Shown: positions 49,981 to 59,204 of the stretch, one piece after another
Layout of the letters: every line of letters starts with the position of its first letter
Position numbering within the stretch: the first letter of the stretch is position 1
DNA from: CAVVIH01 sp963748295
GTDB lineage: Bacteria > Acidobacteriota > Vicinamibacteria > Vicinamibacterales > 2-12-FULL-66-21
DNA: 64,000 nucleotides
Assembly (NCBI GenBank): GCA_963748295.1
Contig: CAVVIH010000005.1
Span: 806,001-870,000 of the forward strand
Reading direction: 5' to 3'
The notes under the pieces: model-generated
The model's input: the letters and a program-made list of their open reading frames with translations, nothing else
Databases searched by the model: none
What the model was told of the DNA's origin: nothing
Position numbers and translations under genes: made by a program

Positions 49981-50982
49981 TCACCTCGGCAGCACACGAT
50001 GCAGCCGATCGTAGTCGGGCTCGGGAGCGTCCGTGTAGAAGTCCATGCCGAAGTCGCGGACCACGCGCACGATCCGGCTGATCTGATCCGCGGTCAAGGC
50101 GTTCCGCCACCGGCCGGTCGACTGTTTGTGCGCCGCACCCTGCAGCGTCGAGGCTTTCGTCGTCGCGCTCGCGCGGCCGAGCGACGCTTCCATCTCCGCC
50201 GGCACCTCGATCCCCCATTGCCTGAACATGGGAACGAGATCGGCAACGCCGCGCGTCGCGAGCGACTCGTACGCGACGACATGGAAGGGGCGCGGATTGA
50301 TGCTCAGCGGCACGTAGTTCATCAGACACCAGCGCGCGGCAAGCACCTCGAAGGGGTCCTTGAGGCCGCGGCACACGGCGTCGAGATGAGGATATTTCTG
50401 CCGCACGGCGCGATGCTTCAGCTTCAATTGGCTGTCGGTCGCGTCGTTCGCCGTCCACCCCTGCGACATCCGCGACACGATCGTGGCGCACGGATGGCGG
50501 ACGATCAGCACCGACCGGCGAATCGGGAACGTGCCGAGAATCCATTCGATCAGGTAGTTGGCGTGAATCTCCTTGACGATCCAGAGCTTCGGCCTGACCG
50601 CGCGCCCCAGCGGGTTGGCGCTGCACGTCCACCAGTTGAGCACCTGTCCGCGCAGCACGCGTTCCATGAACTGCTTCTGCTCCGGTGTACCTTCCCCTGG
50701 GGCGAGGATGGCGTTCTTCACCGGAAAGCCGGCGGCCGCCGCGGCGCGCACGCGGTCCTGATGGAGCGGTTCGAAGAGAATGGCGGACTTCGGAATCGTG
50801 CTGAGCACTTCGGCGAGCCAGGTCGTCCCGCTCCGCGCCCAGCCAGCGACGAAAATCGTGTCCTCGAGGCGGTAATTGCGGTCGGCGGTCAGCTTGCCGA
50901 CGAGCGGATTCAGCACCGCACGGGACCCGCGGGTGATGATGGAGCCTGTGGAGTATGAGCCGGATTTCGAGGCGTTGGTCAT
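49981..50982 (-). CDS. PAPS-dependent sulfotransferase 7
   Basis: This 333-residue protein has the 5'-PAPS loop AGWARSGTTWLAEVL (46-60), EPLHQDR and a 3'-phosphate site RHPCATIVSRMSQGW (~150-165). Its ATG (50980-50982) overlaps the last codon of the upstream CapK-like gene, so the two are translationally coupled. Confidence 0.9.
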   Translation of the reverse strand: MTNASKSGSYSTGSIITRGSRAVLNPLVGKLTADRNYRLEDTIFVAGWARSGTTWLAEVLSTIPKSAILFEPLHQDRVRAAAAAGFPVKNAILAPGEGTPEQKQFMERVLRGQVLNWWTCSANPLGRAVRPKLWIVKEIHANYLIEWILGTFPIRRSVLIVRHPCATIVSRMSQGWTANDATDSQLKLKHRAVRQKYPHLDAVCRGLKDPFEVLAARWCLMNYVPLSINPRPFHVVAYESLATRGVADLVPMFRQWGIEVPAEMEASLGRASATTKASTLQGAAHKQSTGRWRNALTADQISRIVRVVRDFGMDFYTDAPEPDYDRLHRVLPR

Positions 50983-52340
50983 CGGCGCCCGTCAGCGGAA
51001 CCTTGCGGGTGTTTTCCGCAGCCGATGATCAGCCGCAACTTGCCGGAACGTTCGCGCTCGATCGATTCGACGCGCTCGAACGCGATCTGCGCGTAGGCGC
51101 CATACGACTCCGCAACGCGGCGGCGGACGAATGCCTCGGTGTCGGGGCCGTACCCCGGACCGGGCTGCAGCCGAATCGTGAAGTGGTCGAAATCGTGTTG
51201 GGTGACCTGGAACCGCTGGACGCCGAGCCCCTTCTGCTTCACTTCCTCGAAGATGTACATGAAGAACTCGCCGTGGAACATCCGGCCTTCGCGGTTGTAG
51301 ATCACGTCGTAGGCGCGTCCGAAGACGTCGCCGATCCGGCCGAGCGTGCGCCCGCACGCACACGTTCCGACGATCGGCGAGGCGAAGTCGTTGAGCCGGT
51401 ATCGCAGCAGCGGCATCGCGAGATTGTTGAGCTCGGTGACGATGATCTCACCGGCGGGTTGGCCCGGGGCAGCCGGCACGATCTCGACGATCAGGTTCTC
51501 GGCGCTCATGTGGAGGCTGCCCTTCGCGCACTCGTGCGCGATGTTGCCGAGCTCTCCGCATCCGTATTCCTCGAAGACGCGCCCGCCAAAGCCGCGCTCG
51601 ATCGCTGATCGGTGCTGCGGCGTGAGCACTTCCGAAGTCGCGATGATGGCCTTTGGCGTGAACCGCCGCGTGCCCGCGCTCTCGAGATAGTTCGCGTATT
51701 CAACCAGAATCGACACATAGCCGTACACGTAATCGGGCCGAAACCTGTTGAGCGCCGTCGTGTAAGCGGCCATGTCGCTCTCCGACAGACGGAAGGCGGA
51801 GAAGCGGCGCCGGTGCGAGACGAAATCAATGAGCCTGGCGCGAAGGCGGCTCTTGCCGCTGAGCGGGACGCCCCAGAACCGTGCCTGACGATCGCCGATG
51901 TCCACGCCACCCCATCGCCAGCCGCGCCACATCGCCGCCAGCTCCTGTGCGGTGGCGCTGCGGGATTTCGTGACGGTGACCGCCTGCCCGGTGGATCCCC
52001 CGGTCGTCTTGACCGTCGTGCGCTCCCCGCAGTCGACGATCAGCTCGCTCGCGCGATCGCGGAGATCCGCCTTCGAGAGCGTCGGAAGCGCTGGAAGATC
52101 GTCGAGCGTCAGCCGTTTTGGCAGGCGGCTGCGGTCGATGCGCTCACGATACAGAGGCACGCGCGTGGACGCCCACTCCACCAGGGCGTTGAGCTTGCGC
52201 TCCTGCAGTTCCCTCACAACCGCCGGGTCCGCCCACTGGCTCTTCTCGAATGCGTTCAGATAGCCGAGGAACCGCTCGCCGCGTGCGAGCGTGACCGGCA
52301 GATAGACGCCGTACTTGAAAAAGAGGCGGTCCAGGCTCAT
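50979..52340 (-). CDS. CapK/PaaK-like adenylate-forming enzyme
   Basis: This 453-residue protein belongs to the phenylacetate-CoA-ligase-like family that includes CapK of capsule loci. Key segments are the nucleotide loop KTTGGSTGQAVTVTKS, YGYVSILVEYANYLES, EYGCGELGNIAHEC and LPLLRYRLNDFA-like residues (AMPLLRYRLNDFA). CapK-type enzymes are thought to activate a carboxylate for transfer to a polysaccharide; the substrate is unknown. ATG 52340 is chosen because the alignment to the family begins there; the open frame extends to 52502 through a hairpin and is not coding. Confidence 0.87.
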   Translation of the reverse strand: MSLDRLFFKYGVYLPVTLARGERFLGYLNAFEKSQWADPAVVRELQERKLNALVEWASTRVPLYRERIDRSRLPKRLTLDDLPALPTLSKADLRDRASELIVDCGERTTVKTTGGSTGQAVTVTKSRSATAQELAAMWRGWRWGGVDIGDRQARFWGVPLSGKSRLRARLIDFVSHRRRFSAFRLSESDMAAYTTALNRFRPDYVYGYVSILVEYANYLESAGTRRFTPKAIIATSEVLTPQHRSAIERGFGGRVFEEYGCGELGNIAHECAKGSLHMSAENLIVEIVPAAPGQPAGEIIVTELNNLAMPLLRYRLNDFASPIVGTCACGRTLGRIGDVFGRAYDVIYNREGRMFHGEFFMYIFEEVKQKGLGVQRFQVTQHDFDHFTIRLQPGPGYGPDTEAFVRRRVAESYGAYAQIAFERVESIERERSGKLRLIIGCGKHPQGSADGRR

Positions 52341-52453
52341 CGAACGATCTCGAGTGCGGCTGTGGCCACGCGTGTCACACGCGGTCGATGCGGCGTCAGC
52401 TGAAAGGGATCGAACGAAGATTCTATCGTACGGCTGAAGGCGGATTGAGGGGC

Positions 52454-52496
52454 GCCTCGTGCACCCGGGCGGCGGAAGACGCCCGGGTGTCGAGGC
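52454..52496 (-). terminator. Strong hairpin terminator between the secreted lyase-like gene and CapK-like gene
   Basis: CACCCGGGCG (52462-52471) and CGCCCGGGTG (52480-52489) form a perfect ten-base stem, extended by an outer GCCTCG/CGAGGC pairing (52454-52496). It lies 19 bases downstream of the minus-strand gene ending at 52515. No T tract follows on either strand. Confidence 0.78.
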
Positions 52497-52514
52497 GAGC
52501 ATGAAGTGGAAATA

Positions 52515-53543
52515 CTACGCGCCAGGCCGCTTCAGCATCCCCAGCACCGTCGTCCGTGACACGTTGTGCAGCATCACGGCATTGCGGTTCCAGGAGTGCA
52601 TCTCTTTCGGGTTGATGGCGATTTCGCCCGACGTGTCGTACTCGATCTGGAAATCGGAGAACCCGCCTCCCTCGACGTTCGGATAGAGCGCGATGTTGTT
52701 ATAGAGCTGCACCGGGTCGCGCCGCTCGTCGGCCGCCCAGGCGCTCAGGTAACAGATGTCCTTGTCCAGCCCCTCGACGAAGATCCACACCCGGACCCAC
52801 GTATCGGGATTGAAGTAGAAGGTGTTGAGCTGCGGCTGCAGCATTTCGCCGTACCATCCCGGGGCCCCGCGCGACGTGCCGGGAGCGACGAACCTGGCCG
52901 CCGGCATGGTGAGATACACCTCGGCGAACTGACCCTGATTGGCGGCATGCTGATAATCGGTGCGGATCGCGAGCCACGGCCCGGGATTGATTCGCCACGT
53001 CTTGTGGCGGCGGACGTAGCCGTCACCGAGCCACCGGAAGTGCTCGTCGAACCGGAAATCCCAGGTCAGCAGGAGCGAGCCGGTCGACACCCGCATCGGG
53101 AGCATCTTGCCCTTGACGTCGGTGGTCACCGGCGCGTTGATCGTCGCCATCGAGCTATCCTGCACCGGGTCGTAGACGATCGGCAGTCGCTTGTCGCTCG
53201 ATGCCGCGGCGGTCGGAATCGCATCGAGCATCGCCTGCGTTCTCAAGTGATACGCGCCCAGGCAATCGCTGCGCGACGCGAGGCTCTCGTAGTACATGTG
53301 CGGAATGATCGCCGCAAACGCCGGCACTCCGCGGAACAACGGCTCCAGCAGGCTCGTGATGATGCGAACGCCTGTCGGCGCCTTCGGCGGCACTGGCACC
53401 GCGGGTGGCGGCGCTGGCGGCGGCTCCCCCAGCTTCAGTTCGCACGGTAAATCTGCGGCTATGACGCGGAAATCCGGATAGTCCGGGAGCATGATTGCGC
53501 ACCCGATAACCATCGCGGATGCCACGAGAAATCTCTTCACCAT
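52515..53543 (-). CDS. Secreted protein of unknown function, possible lectin/lyase-like jelly roll, copy 1
   Basis: This 342-residue exported protein is not from a family I recognise with certainty. It has a signal peptide (MVKRFLVASAMVIGCAIML), a proline-rich linker (PPPAPPPAVPVPPK), a conserved SRSDCLGAYHLR segment and a beta-rich region with SLLLTWDFRFDEHF, HKTWRINPGPWLAIRTDY, TWVRVWIFVEGL and GFSDFQIEYDTS. The TW-RVWIFVE and PGPWLAIRTDY pattern recalls polysaccharide-binding or polysaccharide-lyase jelly rolls, but no catalytic residues can be named. GGAGGAG precedes ATG 53543, and a sigma-54 promoter lies 54 bases upstream. Copy 2 (53776-54821) is about 60-70% alike by eye over the last 200 residues. 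Confidence 0.75.
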   Translation of the reverse strand: MVKRFLVASAMVIGCAIMLPDYPDFRVIAADLPCELKLGEPPPAPPPAVPVPPKAPTGVRIITSLLEPLFRGVPAFAAIIPHMYYESLASRSDCLGAYHLRTQAMLDAIPTAAASSDKRLPIVYDPVQDSSMATINAPVTTDVKGKMLPMRVSTGSLLLTWDFRFDEHFRWLGDGYVRRHKTWRINPGPWLAIRTDYQHAANQGQFAEVYLTMPAARFVAPGTSRGAPGWYGEMLQPQLNTFYFNPDTWVRVWIFVEGLDKDICYLSAWAADERRDPVQLYNNIALYPNVEGGGFSDFQIEYDTSGEIAINPKEMHSWNRNAVMLHNVSRTTVLGMLKRPGA

Positions 53544-53596
53544 TTGACCACTCTCCTCCGAGCGTCAATCGATGGATCTTGTTTGACGACGATCGG

Positions 53597-53612
53597 TGCA
53601 AGAGGGACGCCA
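53597..53612 (-). promoter_or_regulatory. Sigma-54 (-24/-12) promoter for the secreted lyase-like gene
   Basis: Read on the minus strand, TGGCGTCCCTCTTGCA matches TGGCAC-N5-TTGCA with correct GG-N10-GC spacing. Transcription would start near 53,586, about 43 bases before ATG 53543. Confidence 0.7.
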
Positions 53613-53775
53613 CCGCGAAAATGGCGCAATTTGGCGTGTTCTGCCCGATTCGGGTTCTCTCCCCGCGGGCAGAAATGGAAATAGGGATCACCTAAGCGTG
53701 ATTGGCGAGCACTTTTTACGTAACCGGTCCGATCCGGTGTGAAAATCGTGGATTTCGCCTTCACCCGAGCGACGG

Positions 53776-54821
53776 CTACTGTGCCGGCTTCTTCAGCAAT
53801 CCGGCCACGTCCGCGCGGGGAACGTTGTGCAGGATCACCACGTTCCGGTTCCATGAATGCATCTCCTTCGGGTTGTTGGCGTATCTCCCGAAGTGTCGAT
53901 ACTCGATCTGGAAGTTGCCCAGCCCATTCGGATTGGGAATCAAGCGCAATCTTGTCATACAGCTGCACGGGATCGTGTTTCTCGTCCGCCGCCCACACAC
54001 TCAAGTAGCACACATCCTTGTCCAGGTCCTCCACGAAGATCCATGCGCGCACCCACGTGTTCGGCTCGAAGTAGAACGTCGCGCGCTGCGGCTGCAGCAT
54101 CTCGCCGAACCAGCCGGGCGCGCCGCGCCGCGTGCCGGGACCGAGGAACCGCTTCGCAGGCAGGCTGAAGAGCAGTTCGGCGAATTTGCCCTGATTCGAC
54201 GCGTGCTTGTAGTCGGTCCGGATCGCGAGCCACGGACCAGGATTGATCCGCCACGTCTTGTGACGGATCACGTTGCCGTTCTTGGTGAAACGGAAGTTCT
54301 CGTCGAACTTGAACTCCCACGTGAGCAGCATGCTGCCGGAGTTGACGCCAATCGGCAGCATCTTTCCCTTGATGTCGGTGCTCGACGGCGCGTAAGATCT
54401 CGACCCTCGCCGCATCCTGCTGGGGATCGTAGACGATGGGCCGCTTCTTGTCGCTTCGCTTGCTGGCCGTCGCGACCTTGTCCAGCTCGGCCTGCTGCCG
54501 CAAGCTGTACGCCGCTACGCAATCTGAGCGCGACACGAGACTCTGGAAGTACGCGTGCGCGTTCGCCGGCTTGTCGTTCGCCGTCGAGGCGCGGTCGACG
54601 TTCGGCCGCGCTGTGCATGGCTGACGCGCCGCCGTCGCGTCCTTGACGGTGTCGTCCGGCGCCGCCGCCCCCTTCTCGCGCTGGGCCGCTTTCGCCGCCT
54701 TTTTCTCCGCCTTGGTCTGTTTGGCTGGCGGGCTCTGGTTTGCCGCCTGGCTGGAGACCAGCGACATCGACCCGAGCATGACGATCGCCACCGCCGCGCC
54801 TTTTCCGAGCATCTTCACCAT
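53776..54821 (-). CDS. Secreted protein of unknown function, paralogue copy 2 (frameshifted)
   Basis: This ~348-residue protein is a paralogue of the neighbouring secreted protein, with a signal peptide (MVKMLGKGAAVAIVMLGSMSLVSSQA), a lysine/alanine-rich linker (KQTKAEKKAAKAAQREKG) and the same SRSDC, LLTWEFKFDENF, HKTWRINPGPWLAIRTDY, TWVRAWIFVEDL and EMHSWNRN blocks. Frame breaks occur near 54,395 and 53,940. It is encoded 40 bases downstream of the glycosyltransferase and is probably the last gene of that operon. The 232-base gap to copy 1 contains the sigma-54 promoter. Confidence 0.72.
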
Positions 54822-54861
54822 TGTCTACCGCCGCCTTCCTCTTGCATCAAAAAAATCGACC

Positions 54862-55981
54862 TCACGTCGTCAGCAGCTGCGCCTCGACCGCCAGCGTGTC
54901 GCGCACCGGCGGCCGCTCGAGCGCCGCCACGATTTCGCTCCGTCGCGTCACGACGTCCGTGAGGCATCGCGCCAGCGCCTGCGTGTCTTCCGCGGGGTAC
55001 TTGATGACGCCCGCAGGCCGGTTGTTGTTCTCGGTCGCCACGACGGGCACTCCCAGCGCGAGCGCCTCCATAACCGACGAGCACACGCCGTCGCTGATGT
55101 GGGTCCGGAGATACACGGTCGAGCGTCCCAGCGCCTGCAGGAACGCCTCGTGCGGCAGATCCTCGACGACCAGCAGCCGATCGGCGAGGCCCAGCTCCGC
55201 GATCCTCGTTTGCACGGTCTCCGAGATCCCCGGATCGGTATGGCCGGCCACCCCGCAGAGGACGAGCCCGGCATCCGGATGCTGCGCCGCGAACCGCGCA
55301 AACCCCTCGATCAGCGCTTCGGGATAGAACAGCCGGCGCCACTTCGTGTACGAGAACACGATGTGATTGAAACGCCGGTAGAAGTCCTCCAATTGCTCGG
55401 GCAGCGCCCCCGCCGTCGATTCGAGGGTACTGCGTGCTGAACGCAGGAATCGGCACGACCTTCGCGGGATCCACGCCGTACTCCACGATCTTCGCTTTGA
55501 CTTCCTCGCTGTTGCAGATGATCGCGCGCGGCAGCTTGAACAGCACCCAGAACACCGGCAACAGCAACGGATATTTCGGACGCGGGAAGTACACCTGTTC
55601 GATCCCCGCGTGGAAGGTCAGAAACGACCGCCGCCCGGACACCAGGTTGATCAGCTGCGCCGCGATCGCGAGCGCAAATCCCTTCGGCGATGCGCCGTTG
55701 GCGTGCACGTGCGCGACCAGGCCCTGTCGTGAGAACCTCCAGACCTTCCGCACGTAGTCGAATCCACCCAGCACCGTTTCGTATTCGTCGCTCGGGATCG
55801 CGCGGCTCGATCCGATGTTCAGGACGACGCAGCGATGGCCGCGCTGCTCGAGATACTTCTTCAGGAACTGGACGCGCACGCCCCATCCGGCGCGCGGCGG
55901 CGGATACGACGTGATTTGCAGGATGCCGGGGCTCGAAGCCGCCGGCTGCTGGACGTTTCCGGGTGCGACGTTTACGGTCAT
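54862..55981 (-). CDS. GT4 glycosyltransferase (one frameshift)
   Basis: This ~372-residue GT-B enzyme starts at ATG 55981, two bases after the heparinase stop, and contains LQITSYPPPRAGWGVRVQFLKKYLEQRG, FLTFHAGIEQVYFPRPKYP and, after a frame break near 55,425, FSYTKWRRLFYPEALIEGFARF, CGVAGHTDPGI, SSVMEALALGVPVVATENNN and GVIKYPAEDTQAL. These are GT4 donor-site features. It follows the heparinase II/III gene on one operon. Confidence 0.82.
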
Positions 55982-55983
55982 GG

Positions 55984-58312
55984 TCAACGACGGCCGCCTT
56001 GTGCGCCAGCGGGCATCTGCGGATCGGCAGCCGCGGCATCGCGCAGCCGGGCGTACAGACCCGCCAACCCGCGCATCGTCGATGGCTGCTCCGCCGCGCA
56101 TCCGCAGCACGGCCAATGGTGCGTCTGTGTCGATCAAGAAAGGTTCGTTCGGCTGACGGCCGGCAATCAGCACATCCTCGGACGTCCGGCCGCGCACGCA
56201 TGCGGTCAGCGCTTCCCCGGAGCGGGCGGTCGTAGCCCGGCGGCCGGTGCCGGCGCCCCGCTGCCGATCCGCGACAATCGTCAAAAGGGCCGCATATGCG
56301 CGGGAGCACCTGAACTCGAGGCCCAGCCTGGGAGCGGCCTCGCGCACGCCGAGACTCTGCGCGATCCAGCCGTCGCGCGGGTCCGCCCCGCCCGACATCA
56401 ACACAGGAGTCACGTCCTCGGTGCACGCCCACGCAAGCTCGAAACGCCGGTTGAAGAGGACGGCGCCTGACCCATCGGGCTCGAGCAGTCCCGGCGCGAA
56501 CTGGTAATTCGCCTGCACGGTGTGCGCGCCGGAGCCGAGCAGCTCGTCGAGCAGCACGAGATACCCATCGTCGCGCAGCCACGCGGTCCGGCGGTGCACG
56601 ATGCCGCCATCCGCGCGCGCGTAGCCATCGTGGCTTCCGCGCGCCCACGCGAGCGACGCATCACCGCTCCAGCCTTCCGGCTGCGCCGCGTAGGTGTGGC
56701 TCCACGCCATCTTCGAGAGGTGACGGGCCTGATCGCGCGCGTCGACGGTCAGCGTGTTGTGGGCGCCGGTCTTCCGGAAATGCACTTCCCACTCGGGTTC
56801 GCCGTTGTAGCAGAAGAACCCGGGATCGACGAGCACTTCCTCACCGTCGAATGCGGCGACAACCGACAGACAGTCGGCGTGTCCGTGCGCCGCACTGGGG
56901 ACATCGTCACGCCGCAACCCCGCCGCCTGCTCGCCGCAATCGAAACACAGATAGTCCGCGGTGGCCGACCAGTCGCTCCTGACGACGTAGTAGCCGCTCG
57001 CCGGGAGCGCCGCGGCACGTGCTGGCTCCTCGGACGCGATGCGCTGGAAGGTGCGCAAGCCGTCCACGCCAAGCAGCCACAGCGCGTCTTCCCAGAAACG
57101 GCCCGCCGCGAACTTGAAGTCGGCACGCGAGAAGAGCACCGCGCCGACGGCGTAATACGGACGAAAATCCCAGAACCGCAGATGCTCCAGCCTGATCGGC
57201 TTCCCATCGTCGGCGCCGCCGATTCGCGGCAGGCGGCCGTCGGGCTGCACCAGCGCGATCGAGAACTCGAGCGCCTTTTCGACGATCTGCTGAACGCCGC
57301 GCGAGAACTCGATGCCGGCACGGCGACCGAGGATGATCGACAGCAGATAGAACCCGAGCGTCGCGTGGTGGTAGAAGGTCGATTGTTCCACCGTGCCGCC
57401 GTCGGCATGGAACTGCTCGCCTGCCGTCGATTCCATGATCGACTTCGCGCGATCGACCCACGCCGCCGATTCGCGAACTGCCGGCATCATCAGGCCAAGC
57501 GCGAAGAGCGCCGCGGCTTCACCGATCAGGTGGTTGTAGGGGCTCGAATAGCGTTCGAGATGCCGGTAGATGAAGCGGCCGTGATCGTAGAGTCCCGTCA
57601 GCCACAACTCATGGGTCTCGCGATCGACCATGCCGGCCGCGCGAACCAGCTGATACGCCCAGAGCCAGGAGTAGGCGCGGAAGGCCGGCTCGAGCGCGCA
57701 CGCCCACGGCGCGCCGGTGGCGTAGGGCACCGCCGCATCCCAACTCCGGAGCATCGCGTGCAGCGCGTCCGCGTGACCGCGCGAGCCGTCGAGGAACGCG
57801 GCCTTGGCGAGATCGACGAAGAACTGGTGGCGGTTCAGTTCCCAGACATGCTTGACGTCGCCGTACCCGATGTTGCCGCCATTGACGGGAACGTCGCGGT
57901 GATAACGGCGCGGCCATTCGGCGCCGCTGACTGGATCCGCATGCCAGTGGATGTCAGGGCCGAGCCGGAACGTCTCGCCGAAGAACTCGAACTCGTGTCG
58001 CGCGGCCGCGTCCGCCACCGTTCGGGCCTTTTCCAGTTCGCTGGGAAACTGTTCCTGGAAGACAGCTCGGAACGCGCCGGGATCGTTCTGCCACGCAAAG
58101 AACCTCTCGCCCGTCTGCTGGGCCAGGGCGTCGATCCAATCGTCGCGCTTCGCAATCCCGGGGACCAGGGCCGCGCGGAGGCGATCGCGGGGCGCCAGCG
58201 ATCCGCGCTGGTGAGCCGATCGTTCAATCGTCGTATACGCGCGGTATGTCAGGCGGTGGGCAATCTCGCCCGGCGACATCGCCTTCAGTTTGAGGAGCCG
58301 ATTGACGCTCAT
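55984..58312 (-). CDS. Heparinase II/III-type polysaccharide lyase (one frameshift)
   Basis: This ~775-residue protein has the Hepar_II_III architecture: an alpha/alpha toroid (about 80-440; WELNRHQFFVDLAKAAFLDG, SSPYNHLIGEAAALFALGL, TVEQSTFYHHATLGFYLL) and a C-terminal beta-sandwich (SAAHGHADCLSVVAAFDGEEVLVDPG, AHNTLTVDARDQ). The conserved N-H, Y and H residues are those used for beta-elimination of uronic-acid polymers. No signal peptide is visible, as for many such genes inside capsule and EPS loci. The frame breaks near 56,068; the alternative frame ends GLYARLRDAAAADPQMPAGA at TGA 55,984-55,986. Its ATG overlaps the upstream sulfotransferase stop (ATGA). Confidence 0.86.
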
Positions 58313-59204
58313 CGGCCTGCCAGTGCCCGCAACGCGGCGGCCGGTTCCGACGCCGCCTGCGCGCGTGCGCGAATCCGCTGGTTGTAGTGCGCGACCAGAC
58401 GGTCGTGCAGCGCGTCACACAGCGCCCGAATCTCCGGGTGGATGTCGGGGTATCCCGTTTCGAGCCGCTCGATTCCTTGATCGCCTCGACGGCTCGCTCC
58501 GGCATCGGCGTGCCGATGAAGTCGAACAGCTCCGCGAACCGCCGCCGCGGATCGCCAACCAGATCCTCGTAGCGGACGAGCAGGACATCCGGCCGCGCGT
58601 CAGCGCCCAGGTCGAAGAAGAGGCCGTTGCGCAGGTACCACATGACCACGTCCGCTTCGTAGGCGGACATGTCGTCGCGGTAGAGCCGCTTCACCACCGC
58701 GAGCTTTTCCTCCGTGAGTCCGCCTGCGCGCCACGCCGCCGCTTTCAAATCGCCGGTCGCGAGGCGCCGCAGGCCCACCGGTCCCGACTTCCACTTGACC
58801 GATGCCGACAGCGACGCGCCCTGGTAGTGGCGGAAGATCCAGACCGCCTTCGATCCCGGGAACCGATCGAGCAGCTCGTGAACGCGGTGCGTCTCGCAAA
58901 TGGGTTTCAGCACCACGATCGGAGACGGGCTCCGCCGGACCTGCGCCGCCACGTAGTCGAGGGGCTGGAGCATCACCTTCTCGAAGTACGGCGCGGCGCC
59001 TTCGCTGTACATCGAGATCGCCGGCGAGTAGTCCATGATGTGCAGCGGCAGGCGGGTACCCGAACGCTGGGAGCCGACGACGAAGACGACGCGGGTCGCG
59101 GGACGGCCGCCGGCAGCCATGGCGCGCAGCCAGTGCTGCGTGGTCTTGATCGCCCGCGGCAGCTTGCGGGCGATGCGGCGCCGGAACGAGATCGGTGCAG
59201 GCAT
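58309..59204 (-). CDS. PAPS-dependent sulfotransferase 8 (one frameshift)
   Basis: This ~298-residue protein has the 5'-PAPS loop VVGSQRSGTRLPLH (43-56) and a 3'-phosphate site FRHYQGASLSASVKW (~115-130). The loop has R-L-P where T/S-L-L is usual. The frame breaks near 58,470; the next frame reads RLETGYPDIHPEIRALCDAL and ends at TGA 58,309-58,311. ATG 59204 overlaps the upstream stop, and the heparinase ATG overlaps its own stop, so the three genes are coupled. Confidence 0.83.

Noticed and set aside
48940..50958. 672-codon plus-strand open frame
   Set aside because: It is antisense to a clear glycosyltransferase and sulfotransferase, and its translation is His/Arg/Asp-rich noise.
52341..52502. 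54-codon N-terminal extension of the CapK-like gene
   Set aside because: It runs through a strong hairpin and has no family similarity; the domain begins at the ATG at 52340.
56522..58387. 621-codon plus-strand open frame
   Set aside because: It is antisense to the heparinase-like gene, with no motif and no ribosome binding site.
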